DNA of 64,000 nucleotides, from NCBI RefSeq assembly GCF_008974285.1, contig NZ_BKZV01000001.1, forward strand, positions 1,334,214 to 1,398,213, read 5' to 3'. The notes beneath the pieces are model-generated. The model saw nothing but the letters and a program-made list of their open reading frames with translations. It ran no database searches and had not been told where the DNA came from. The stretch comes from Thermogemmatispora aurantia. GTDB lineage: Bacteria; Chloroflexota; Ktedonobacteria; Ktedonobacterales; Ktedonobacteraceae. Numbering within the stretch: the stretch's first letter is position 1; every line of letters starts with the position of its first letter. The translations under genes and the position numbers were made by a program. Of this stretch, positions 18,666 through 26,528 are shown piece after piece.

Positions 18666-20041
18666 AGATCACCTAATTTCCCCTGGCGCTGGTGCTCATA
18701 CGCCTTCTTAATGGCATTGAGACTACGCTGCACCTCACCTCGCTGCTCCAAAAGATTCGCATAGCGGAAGTAGGCACTGGCAGCCAGCTCATGGGCATTG
18801 GCCTGATCAAGGAGGTCCAGGGCCTGATGGAACAGCTCATCAGCACCAGAGAAATCACTCTCCTGATGACGGATCTGAGCCAGAGCAATGAGGGCCTGTC
18901 CCTGCGTGCGCGGGTCCTGACTGGCACGAGCCAGGGTGAGAGCCTCCTGGGCTTCACGCTCGGCCTCGGCCCGTTTTCCTTCCTTCAGCAGCAGCTCCGC
19001 CAAACTGGTATGACAGAGCGAGGCAGCCACCTCATCACTCAATCCGCGCTCGATCTCAATAGCGCGACGATATTCCTGCTCGGCCCCAGCCAGATCGTTT
19101 TGCTTCTCCAGGGCCTTGCCAAGCTGCTGATGGGTCAGGCCTATCAGACGCTGCTCATCGCGCATCTCGTAGATGGCCAGGCTGCGCATCGCATAGTCGC
19201 GAGCCATCGCCAGTTTGCCAGCACTACGATACTGCTGACTGATCTCCATATAGCGACGAGCGAAGGCCCGACTGTCGCGATAGACTTCATCAAGGGTCTC
19301 CAAGGCACGATGATAGAAGGCCACCGCCTTCTCCAGCTCGCCAAGGCGGAAGTAGTCATTTGCTAGATTGCTAAAGACTTCCAGAGCAAAGATCGGGTCC
19401 TTGATTTGGCCAGCCTCGATGACCTCCAGGCAACGCTGATGATTCTCCAAGGCAAGCGTGTAGTTATAGAGGAGAAAGTAAGCTTTGCCGAGGTAGTTGC
19501 GCGCACGCTCGCTGTACTCGATTTCATTCATGCCCTCGCCCTGGTTAACTGCGGCCCGTAGATCCACGACGGCCTCCTGATATTCCCCAGCTCCAAGATG
19601 GATCAGGCCCCGCAACAGATAGAGACGGAAAGCCTGATCGGTAGTGAGGCGCTCGGGCTGGAGGGGCGCCAACAACTGCGTCGCCTGCTCGTAGGCTTGC
19701 TGCTGGATGAGGACGCCAGCATGCAAGAGATCGACCTCAACCCGCTGGTCAGGACCGGAGTCCGCCGGCGAGTAGCCAACAGCTCGCGCCTCAGCCGCTC
19801 CCGCAGGCGAACCCTCCAACAGGAAGGTAAGCGGGACATCGAGCCGCCGGGCGAGAATAGACAGAGCCTTGAGCGAAGGGCGGATCTTGCCCCGCTCGAT
19901 AGCAGAGATATATGAAATTGAGAACTCGGGCGACGCCAGTTGCGCCTGGGTGAGGCCCAACCGCGTGCGCACCTCACGGATATTGGTGCCCACTCGGGCA
20001 GCAACCGCTTTACCCACGTTCGCAGTTTCTGTCGACGGCAT
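18659..20041 (-). CDS. XRE-family HTH regulator with C-terminal TPR array, paralogue 2
   Basis: A 460-residue protein from the ATG at 20041 (MPSTETANVG), preceded by GGAAAGG. Residues 15-70 form a Cro/C1 helix-turn-helix (LTQAQLASPEFSISYISAIERG) nearly identical in its recognition part to the regulator at 14704. Canonical TPR repeats follow (NYLGKAYFLLYNYTLALENHQ, ANDYFRLGELEKAVAFYHRALE, QLGKALEKQNDLAGAEQEYRRA). Likely a sensor that couples a protein or peptide partner to DNA binding. The promoter is about 290 bases upstream, giving an unusually long leader that contains a GTTA microsatellite. Confidence 0.82.
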   Translation of the reverse strand: MPSTETANVGKAVAARVGTNIREVRTRLGLTQAQLASPEFSISYISAIERGKIRPSLKALSILARRLDVPLTFLLEGSPAGAAEARAVGYSPADSGPDQRVEVDLLHAGVLIQQQAYEQATQLLAPLQPERLTTDQAFRLYLLRGLIHLGAGEYQEAVVDLRAAVNQGEGMNEIEYSERARNYLGKAYFLLYNYTLALENHQRCLEVIEAGQIKDPIFALEVFSNLANDYFRLGELEKAVAFYHRALETLDEVYRDSRAFARRYMEISQQYRSAGKLAMARDYAMRSLAIYEMRDEQRLIGLTHQQLGKALEKQNDLAGAEQEYRRAIEIERGLSDEVAASLCHTSLAELLLKEGKRAEAEREAQEALTLARASQDPRTQGQALIALAQIRHQESDFSGADELFHQALDLLDQANAHELAASAYFRYANLLEQRGEVQRSLNAIKKAYEHQRQGKLGDLE

Positions 20042-20195
20042 AAGGACTTTCCTTTCCGAGATTCCGCTTGCTCTCTCGAAAGTATGCTTGCTTGTCTGGC
20101 CGGCACATGCAGGGCAGCACCACCTTGCCTGCCGATGGCCGCCCCGGGCCATGCACCAGATCCGTTGGATGTCGCCGCACCGCCATCCCTGGCTG

Positions 20196-20223
20196 GTTAG
20201 TTAGTTAGTTAGTTAGTTGGTTG
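20196..20223. repeat. Tetranucleotide microsatellite, GTTA x5 plus GTTG x2
   Basis: Seven consecutive four-base units lie in the leader of the XRE-TPR gene. On the transcribed (minus) strand they read as CAAC/TAAC repeats. Confidence 0.9.
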
Positions 20224-20328
20224 GCTGAGCAGCAGGTTTTCAACAGGTTTGTACAAGCTGCAGCGAATTAGTAAGCAAGGGATGTATCAACATCCAGGGA
20301 TGAGCAGTCTAAGCAAAACATCAAGTCT

Positions 20329-20357
20329 ACTCTATCATACTTAGGGCACGAGGTCAA
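20329..20357 (-). promoter_or_regulatory. Promoter of XRE-TPR paralogue 2
   Basis: TTGACC (20352-20357), a 17-base spacer and TAGAGT (20329-20334) on the minus strand. The same hexamer pair occurs before the CHAP gene at 24209. Confidence 0.5.
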
Positions 20358-21149
20358 TATATCGTGCATTATTAGTTTAAGGAGTAGCCAGATAGGTTCT
20401 CTCTGTATGGGTACTTTTCTCTAGCCTGATTGTCCCTAGGAGGTTAATTTTTTAGCCTGATTCAGGAGCAGCAAAAATACGGCCTGTTCCCTTTTGATTT
20501 GAATACAAAATTCACATATTTGAGATGCAACTACGCTGCCAGCAAAGCTTAGCTCCTCTATCATTATACAACAATAGCTAAATGCTTTGCGAGTGCCAGC
20601 GCCTTGATCTTCAGAGGGGGTAGCCTTCCCACATTCAGACCTGGAATAAGTCCAACGATTACAGTGCTAGCGAAACAGTCTCTCTCTCGATTATAATCTC
20701 TCTGGCCGGCCAGCATTTGAGCACACTTTTGAGCAGTTAAGAATCGGTTCCGAGTCAGAGTTATGAGCAATGCTCGTTTTATTTTTCCCTTGCAATCAGA
20801 GCGAGATTGGATCTCTCCCTCCACCTTTCCACCGTTGCACCCAGTCACTGCGCCAGTGCTGGCAGTGACCATTAGCGTCCTGCCGTATCCCCCACGGCAA
20901 GTAAACAGCCGACCATATTTCCGCCGCCCCAGCCCTTTGGCATGGCCACAAGACTGTCATTTACTACAACGCTTCAGGTTGGTCAGCTCCTGTCTGACCC
21001 TCCCAATATTACTAATGGGGTTTTGCCGCCAGTGCATCTGATTGCTCCTGGCCCGGTCTGGCCCGGGCAGCCGCGGCTCTGGTACACTGGTGCTAGCCTG
21101 GCTGCAGCCTCCAACTCACTGCCAGTTTTATAACAGGTGGACATGTTGC

Positions 21150-21914
21150 ATGAGTACACTCTATCTCGTCGCGACTCCGATCGGCAATCTCGGCGATATT
21201 ACCTTGCGGGCCTTAGAGGTTCTGCGCAGTGTTGATCTGATTGCCGCTGAAGATACCCGTAAGACATCTATCCTTCTGAGGCATTACGATATTCACAAGC
21301 CGCTGCTCGCTTTTTATGAGCACAACGAGGAGCGGGCAGGACGGCAGATTGAGGCTCTTCTCAAGCAGGGGAAGTCAGTGGCTCTGGTGACCAGTGCTGG
21401 CACGCCTGGCATCTCCGACCCGGGCTACACTCTGGTCCAGCGGGCCATCCAGGCCGGCATTCCGGTGACAATGATCCCCGGTCCAGCCGCTTTTGTTATG
21501 GCCCTTGTTCTCTCCGGCCTCCCGGTTCACAGCTTTACTTTCCGAGGCTTCCCTCCCCGCAAGGCGGGTCGGCGACGACGCTTTCTGGAGGCAGATCGGC
21601 ACTCGCCTTACACGCTTATCTACTATGAAAGCCCCTATCGGCTGACTGACCTTCTCCGCGATGCACTGGAGGTCTTCGGTGATCGTCCGGCAGCTCTCGC
21701 CAATGAGTTAACCAAAATGTTCGAAAAGGTCTATCGTGGGACGCTCTCTTCTCTGCTAGAGGCCATCGCTCAGGAGAAGCCGCGAGGCGAGTACGTTCTA
21801 GTGGTTGCTGGTGCCTCAGGCGAGCAAGAAGCGATCCATCAGGAGGGTGCCACCTGGGCGGAGCCTCCTTCGGCAGAGGTGGATGAACCAGACAGCGAAG
21901 CGGAAGAGGATTAG
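21150..21914 (+). CDS. rsmI: 16S rRNA (cytidine-1402-2'-O)-methyltransferase
   Basis: SAM-dependent tetrapyrrole-methylase-fold enzyme that 2'-O-methylates C1402 in the ribosomal P site. The start at 21150 ([16 protein letters not shown]) follows AGGTGG and gives 254 residues; an upstream frame extension is unlikely. Signatures: [51 protein letters not shown] ... FRGFPPRK and YESPYR. The C-terminal acidic tail replaces the extra C-terminal domain of the longer E. coli protein. Confidence 0.94.
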   Translation: MSTLYLVATPIGNLGDITLRALEVLRSVDLIAAEDTRKTSILLRHYDIHKPLLAFYEHNEERAGRQIEALLKQGKSVALVTSAGTPGISDPGYTLVQRAIQAGIPVTMIPGPAAFVMALVLSGLPVHSFTFRGFPPRKAGRRRRFLEADRHSPYTLIYYESPYRLTDLLRDALEVFGDRPAALANELTKMFEKVYRGTLSSLLEAIAQEKPRGEYVLVVAGASGEQEAIHQEGATWAEPPSAEVDEPDSEAEED

Positions 21915-21950
21915 CGCTTGCACACTGGTTCAGGTCTGCCTTACCGATAA

Positions 21951-21998
21951 GGCAGGGCCGCCCGTCTCTGCGCTGATGGAGACACAGACGGCCCTGCC
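21951..21998. terminator. Bidirectional hairpin between rsmI and mdh
   Basis: A perfect 10-bp outer stem (GGCAGGGCCG / CGGCCCTGCC) with inner GTCTC/GAGAC pairing lies between convergent genes. There is no strong T tract, so termination strength is uncertain. Confidence 0.55.
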
Positions 21999-22035
21999 GC
22001 CCTCTGGCAGGTCATCCCTCTTGTCTGGAGGGTAG

Positions 22036-22962
22036 CTAAATGCCCATCACCTTAACGAGTTCCTGCACAGCCGCCGCTGACTTCTGCAGGAGGGCCCGCT
22101 CGTCTTCTGTCAGCTCTAGCTCGATGATCTGCTCCACGCCGTTAGCACCGAGCTTCACAGGGACGCCGACAAAGAGGTTCTGAATACCATATTCGCCCTG
22201 GAGGTAGGCCGAGCAGGGCATGATCATCTTCTTGTCCAGGACGATCGAGTCGATCATCTGCAGCACTGCTGCCGACGGAGCAAAATAGGCGCTGCCGGTC
22301 CCGAGCAAGTTGACAATCTCCGCTCCGCCGTCACGTGTGCGCTGAATAATCTGCTCGATTCGCTCGGCAGGCAGCAGCTGCGAGATGGGCACACCCGCAA
22401 CCGTACACATGCGAGCCAGTGGGACCATTGTGTCACCGTGGCCCCCGAGGACGTAAGCCTGGACATCGCGTACGGAAACGTTTAGCTCCTGGGCTATGAA
22501 GGTGCGGAAACGCGCGGTGTCGAGGACTCCCGCCATGCCTACGACGCGATTGCGGGGGAAGCCGCTGACATGGTAGGCCAGTTGGGCCATGGCATCCAGC
22601 GGGTTGGTGACGACGATGAGCATGCAGTTGGGCGAGTACTTGATGATTTCCTGCACAACCTGGGTGACGATCTCCTGATTCTTGCGCAGCAGATCATCGC
22701 GCGACATGCCAGGCTTGCGCGGGAAGCCGGAGGTGATTACGACCAGGTCGGAGTTGGCGGTGTCGGCATAATCGTTGGTGCCAACGATGAGGCTATCATA
22801 GCCGAGAACGGGGCCGGCTTGGAGCATGTCCAGTGCTTTACCCTGCGGCATATTGGGCACAATATCATACATCACTACGTCGGCATAGTCGCGCTCTGCC
22901 AGACGCTGAGCAAGCGTGCTTCCAACAAAACCGGCGCCAACAATGGTTATCTTGGTGCGCAT
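22036..22962 (-). CDS. mdh: Malate dehydrogenase (LDH-like MDH)
   Basis: NAD-dependent oxidation of malate to oxaloacetate in the TCA cycle. 308 residues, the compact LDH-like MDH type. The Rossmann motif is [15 protein letters not shown], with Asp (VVMYDIV) at the end of beta-2 for NAD preference. The substrate loop [12 protein letters not shown] carries the Arg that specifies malate over lactate. [20 protein letters not shown] and the catalytic GGHGDTMV His are intact. GGAGAGG precedes the ATG. Confidence 0.95.
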   Translation of the reverse strand: MRTKITIVGAGFVGSTLAQRLAERDYADVVMYDIVPNMPQGKALDMLQAGPVLGYDSLIVGTNDYADTANSDLVVITSGFPRKPGMSRDDLLRKNQEIVTQVVQEIIKYSPNCMLIVVTNPLDAMAQLAYHVSGFPRNRVVGMAGVLDTARFRTFIAQELNVSVRDVQAYVLGGHGDTMVPLARMCTVAGVPISQLLPAERIEQIIQRTRDGGAEIVNLLGTGSAYFAPSAAVLQMIDSIVLDKKMIMPCSAYLQGEYGIQNLFVGVPVKLGANGVEQIIELELTEDERALLQKSAAAVQELVKVMGI

Positions 22963-23282
22963 CGGGCTTTCCTCTCCAGATCAGTTTTTTTGCGAGTTCA
23001 GGATGCCGCCGACTGTAGGCAGCATCGCCAGGCAGGCGGCATTGCCAGCTGGCTCGCTCGCCTGACCCTCTGTCTGCGCCCGCCTGATAACAGCGGACCC
23101 AGCCATATTGTATGTCTCTCTCGCAAGGGTACGCAATGTTCCCGGCTGGCAAACAGGGGACGCTGACGAGCGCGGTCCACTCCTGGCCGCCCCGCGCGCT
23201 TCGCCCGGCTGGCAGTGGCTGGCAGAGCCGAGCAGAGAGAGGTAGAGTTAGCCTCTGAGCAGCCCAGCTGGCTCCCTGAGCA
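22963..23282. other. Intergenic region between the CHAP gene and mdh
   Basis: A 320-base co-directional spacer upstream of mdh. I see no gene, clear promoter or structured RNA here. Confidence 0.3.
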
Positions 23283-24209
23283 TCATGGATGCCAGACGAA
23301 GGCTACGCCAGGGCCAGGATAGAAGGTAGCATAGGAAAGACGATTCCAGCCACCATTGGCATACCAGTTGTAGTTACTGGTATAGACGCTGCCATCGGGA
23401 TTGATCCGCTCTACTACAGCTACATGCCCATAGGCGCTTGCCCCCTGGACACCTGGCTGCAAGACGATAATCGAGGGAACATGCGGCTGTGAAGAGACCA
23501 CCCAACCGTATTGCTCAGCTCCCGCTACCCACTGGTAGGCATCTCCTTGCCAGGGCACCCAGTAGCCGGTCAACTCGTGATAGCGGAGGTTGGCCCAGTA
23601 GGTGCACTGTCCATAGGCAAAACGGTTCAAATCCCCCTCCGTCGGCTGCAAGGGCAGCCCGGGATAGTGCAGTGGCCCGCTGTCGTAGCCATCTTGCGTG
23701 ACAGCTGTAGCCGTGGCCGCCTGGGACCCAATCTGATAGGTGTTGTCCTGGCCATTGCGAATGAAGCTGATAACCGAGCGCAGCGGGTTGAAACCTTTGC
23801 CGCTGTCTCCCGGTCCTACCGGCAAAACATCTATTAGCGTTATCAGAAGCATCAATATGACCAGACTCAGGGTGACAAGATGGAACCACCAACGTCGGCG
23901 CGGTGCCGGAGGCCCTCCTCCAGTTCCTCCCGCTGGCGAGCCGTGAATGACCAGCGGGGGACGTCCCGGACTGTGCACCACCGGCAAAACTGCTGACGGT
24001 CTCTCTCCTTCCGTCGACGGCTTCAGCGGCGCTTTTTCTACCGTCTGGGTCAGCGGCAGGCAACCATCAGCCGCTGCAGAGGCCGACAGGGAAGACTGTC
24101 GTTCGGCAAGCATCGCTGGACCTCCACTCACTCCGATCCGCTCTCCAGCCTGTTGCTCCTCTATTTCCGCTCCGCCGGTCCTGTCTCGACTACCCTTCAA
24201 CCATGACAT
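23283..24209 (-). CDS. Type II membrane protein with extracellular CHAP amidase/endopeptidase domain
   Basis: 308 residues. A disordered, Pro/Ser/Ala-rich cytoplasmic tail (1-108) ends in RRRWW, followed by one transmembrane helix (about 109-130), a linker, and a CHAP domain (about 195-308). CHAP residues seen: Cys202 in FAYGQCTYWA and His262 in YGHVAVVE, the Cys-His pair of NlpC/P60-related peptidoglycan hydrolases, plus YTSNYNWYANGG. Probable role: cutting cross-linking peptides of the cell wall, as in division or wall turnover, at the membrane surface. The paralogue at 25066 has the same layout. Both share RPPL(V/I)I before the membrane segment. Confidence 0.85.
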   Translation of the reverse strand: MSWLKGSRDRTGGAEIEEQQAGERIGVSGGPAMLAERQSSLSASAAADGCLPLTQTVEKAPLKPSTEGERPSAVLPVVHSPGRPPLVIHGSPAGGTGGGPPAPRRRWWFHLVTLSLVILMLLITLIDVLPVGPGDSGKGFNPLRSVISFIRNGQDNTYQIGSQAATATAVTQDGYDSGPLHYPGLPLQPTEGDLNRFAYGQCTYWANLRYHELTGYWVPWQGDAYQWVAGAEQYGWVVSSQPHVPSIIVLQPGVQGASAYGHVAVVERINPDGSVYTSNYNWYANGGWNRLSYATFYPGPGVAFVWHP

Positions 24210-24262
24210 ACACGCTCCCCGATCTGGCTAGAGTAAAACCTGTTGCCTTCGGTATGTGTCTG

Positions 24263-24291
24263 ACTCTACTCAGTAGGCCGCTGACGGTCAA
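24263..24291 (-). promoter_or_regulatory. Promoter of the CHAP gene at 24209
   Basis: TTGACC (24286-24291), 17 bases, TAGAGT (24263-24268). A second candidate, TTGCTA (24339-24344), 16 bases, TACAAT (24317-24322), lies just upstream. Confidence 0.45.
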
Positions 24292-24536
24292 GCCACTTTC
24301 GCTGCTAAGTAGGAATATTGTACTAAAAACATCTTAGATAGCAAGCAGAGAGTAATTAACTCTTTCCTCAGCCTTTGAGGAGAATTCCAGCGAGCGCCAG
24401 CGTCGTCAGGTAGTCAGCAGGGTCGGCAAGCGCGAGGAGAGAGTGGGACGGCATGGTCAGAGAGAGAGAAGATGCTCAGCGAGGTCTGGCGAGGGAAGAA
24501 AGGCGCAGGGAAGGAGAGTCCTAGGAAGAACAAGCG

Positions 24537-24720
24537 ACTTGTCAACGACCCCTGGCTCAAGCCAGGGGCTTGCCCGCAGCCGCAGCGGCCCGGGCTTCGG
24601 GGCTAGTTGACGGCAGCCCACTGCCCCGTAGGAGAGTAAAGCGGGATTGACCCGTTTGCTCTCCCTCTTCCCCTGGACGAGATGGAGGCGAAGCCGTTGC
24701 TGAGTCACAGGTCAGTGCCT
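24537..24720 (-). mobile_element. Candidate IS200/IS605 right-end relic with omega-RNA-like structure
   Basis: On the minus strand this stretch contains a hairpin of GAGAG/CTCTC with AAA-CGGG/CCCG-TTT (near 24630-24665), GC-rich repeats, and ends in a perfect 9-bp palindrome with a 2-base loop (CCCCTGGCT / AGCCAGGGG, about 24549-24568) followed by GTTGAC. IS605-family right ends and TnpB omega-RNAs commonly end in such a hairpin. No TnpB or TnpA frame is present, only a possible out-of-frame trace of a C-terminus. Assignment is from structural resemblance only. Confidence 0.35.
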
Positions 24721-24906
24721 TGAAGCCTCCCAGAAAAGGGATCCCAGGCAGGAGGGGTACTGTCCATCCCCGCGAGAGAGCAAGAGGGGCCGCCTTCCTC
24801 CTCTGGAGGAATCCAGGAGTTCCGGCGGTACACCTTTACGAACCAATAACCAATGTACATGGAGCAAGAGGCGTTGAAAACTGCAGCGAGTCAGGAGAGC
24901 ACAAAG

Positions 24907-24942
24907 GGAGAGGCTGGTCAGGCAAGATAGACCAGCCTCTCC
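24907..24942. terminator. Strong hairpin downstream of the second CHAP gene
   Basis: A perfect 13-bp stem (GGAGAGGCTGGTC / GACCAGCCTCTCC) with a 10-base loop, about 120 bases after the CHAP stop at 25066. Only a short TTTG follows on the minus strand. Confidence 0.5.
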
Positions 24943-25065
24943 TCCTGCTATCGTGTGAGCTAGATCCAGGCGGCGGGCCCGCTCAGTCAGCCAGAGCGCG
25001 GGCTGGCTTCAGCTGGTGCGGTCCATCCATCTATCCATCCAGACTACCTGTAGCAAGCCTGGCGC

Positions 25066-26118
25066 CTAGATCCAGACAAAGTAGACGCCGCTGCCGGGGT
25101 AGAACGTATAGTAGGAGACAATTCCCCAGCCGCCGCCATTGGCGTACCAGTTCATATTACTGGTGTAGACACCGCCGTCGGAAGTCAGGCTCTCGGCGAC
25201 GGCCACATGGCCATAGTAGATATTCGCGCCCTGGACGCCAGGCATCAAGACAACAATGGAGGGGATATGCGGCTGAGTTGAAACAATCCAGCCATTGGCC
25301 CTGGCTCCTGCCACCCACTCATCGGCATTGCCACCCCAGGGCACCCACACTCCCGTCAGCTGGTGATAACGGTAATCGGCCCAATAGGTGCACTGGCCGT
25401 ATGGGAAAGGGTCACCCGAGCTGCTGCCAACAACCGGCCCCGATTGTGTGCCGGTCGGGTTGCTCGGACCGGGATCGTAACCAACCCCACTGCGCACAAT
25501 AGCTGTCGCCGTGGCGGCGCGCATCGCGGCCAGATCCAGCGTGCTGGAACTGCCGCTGTTGCTTGGGATCATACTCATAATGGACTGGAATAGCCCGCCC
25601 CCACTCCGCGCTCCTACAGGACTCTCAGGCAGCACCGTGAGCAGGGTACCAGTGAGAATCAGCGCAACCAGGACCAGGACCGCCGCATGGACATGCCAGC
25701 GCTTGCGTGGAAGCAGCTGCGCCCCATCCTGACGCCTGAGCGCTTTTTTGCCATCGCCACGAATGATGAGCGGGGGACGCGCCGTGCTCGCGCTGGCGGA
25801 GCTGACCAACGGCAGCAGGGCCGTCTGCAGTTCTGGCAATTGCCCTGTCTCGGGCGCAGCGTACTCCGCCCCTTCCCCAGCCCTGGCTACTGGCAGTAAG
25901 GCCGTTTGCTTTTCTTCCTCCTCGCCCGCTACCTCCGGGAGAGGCGTCTGCCGGCCATCGCTCAGGTCAGTCGCACCGGGTAGGGAGACCGACTGAGCCG
26001 GAAAGGCGAGTTGCTCAACCGGCGACAACTGGGTGACTAGCCCAGGAATACGAATCGGCTCCTCAGCTCGTTCTTGCGTTTCTGCGACTCTGTCTTGACG
26101 GTCCTTAAATGATAGCAT
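25066..26118 (-). CDS. Type II membrane protein with extracellular CHAP domain, paralogue 2
   Basis: 350 residues. The disordered acidic/Pro-rich cytoplasmic tail (1-140) has two QTALLP repeats and ends in a basic PRKRWH. A single membrane helix (about 143-163) and a Gly/Ser linker follow, then a CHAP domain from about 236. Catalytic Cys243 in FPYGQCTYWA and His304 in YYGHVAVAE are present. Likely peptidoglycan peptidase at the outer membrane face. Closely related to the protein at 23283 over the CHAP domain and the RPPLIIRG juxtamembrane motif, but with a longer tail. AGGAAAG precedes the ATG. Confidence 0.85.
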   Translation of the reverse strand: MLSFKDRQDRVAETQERAEEPIRIPGLVTQLSPVEQLAFPAQSVSLPGATDLSDGRQTPLPEVAGEEEEKQTALLPVARAGEGAEYAAPETGQLPELQTALLPLVSSASASTARPPLIIRGDGKKALRRQDGAQLLPRKRWHVHAAVLVLVALILTGTLLTVLPESPVGARSGGGLFQSIMSMIPSNSGSSSTLDLAAMRAATATAIVRSGVGYDPGPSNPTGTQSGPVVGSSSGDPFPYGQCTYWADYRYHQLTGVWVPWGGNADEWVAGARANGWIVSTQPHIPSIVVLMPGVQGANIYYGHVAVAESLTSDGGVYTSNMNWYANGGGWGIVSYYTFYPGSGVYFVWI

Positions 26119-26197
26119 GCTGCTTTCCTATCGTTGAAAATATGAGCCGCGTTGTTGCGCGCCTTCTTATTGATATCTTTCTATGTCATCATGCCTG

Positions 26198-26227
26198 AAT
26201 GTACTCTGAAAAGAGGATAGCGGTCAA
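26198..26227 (-). promoter_or_regulatory. Promoter of the CHAP gene at 26118
   Basis: TTGACC (26222-26227), 18 bases, TACATT (26198-26203) on the minus strand. Confidence 0.4.
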
Positions 26228-26395
26228 GCGCGCCTTGCTACTGTTAGGACCATAGTACCGCACGGTAGTTCTCTTCTTAACCGCCTGCTTCTCGTCAGCT
26301 TCCCACCGCTACCAGGCTGTCCGATCAGCCGCTTCTTCCTATCAGGTGGACGGTATCTCTTGAGATGAGAGAGGAGGAACTACTATGAAGAAGAA

Positions 26396-26424
26396 TTGAC
26401 CTTTTTGGCTCATCGGGATATACT
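26396..26424 (+). promoter_or_regulatory. Promoter of the S53 protease gene
   Basis: TTGACC (26396-26401), 17 bases, TATACT (26419-26424). Leader of about 100 nt, ending with AAGGAG before the ATG at 26529. Confidence 0.65.
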
Positions 26425-26528
26425 GCTTTCGCATTGGGCGGCAGTGAACCGCTATGGGATGCTGCACTGTTTGCGCCCACTCATGGCACGGCACAGCAGA
26501 CAGGGATATTTTTCAGAAGGAGAGCTGG

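Larger units (their letters stand above)
20042..21149. other. Long gene-free divergent region
   Basis: This 1.1-kb stretch lies between the XRE-TPR gene and rsmI. It contains the XRE-TPR promoter (20329-20357), a tetranucleotide repeat (20196-20223) and a markedly AT-rich core (about 20300-20760) against GC-rich surroundings. Open frames here (for example 20564-20872 minus) have no ribosome site or recognisable product. I see no structured RNA that I can name. Confidence 0.4.
24210..25065. other. Gene-free region between the two CHAP genes
   Basis: An 856-base region with promoters for the downstream CHAP gene (24263-24344), a candidate IS200/IS605-type end (about 24535-24720) and a strong hairpin (24907-24942). 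The frames present (24457-24708 minus; 24720-25502 plus, half of which is a shadow of the CHAP gene) have no recognisable product. Confidence 0.45.
26119..26528. other. Divergent spacer between CHAP and S53 genes
   Basis: This 410-base spacer contains back-to-back promoters, both with TTGACC -35 boxes: 26198-26227 (minus) and 26396-26424 (plus). I see no gene here; the frame starting at 26396 overlaps the S53 leader and is spurious. Confidence 0.45.

Noticed and set aside
20564-20872. 102-codon minus-strand frame in the AT-rich spacer
   Set aside because: No promoter or ribosome site and no family resemblance; it may be random in this region.
23620-23650. GGTTCAAATCC resembling a tRNA T-loop
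   Set aside because: Inside the CHAP coding region with no cloverleaf arms around it.
24720-25502. 260-codon plus-strand frame
   Set aside because: Its second half is antisense to the CHAP gene; Ser/Arg/His-rich composition and no ribosome site.
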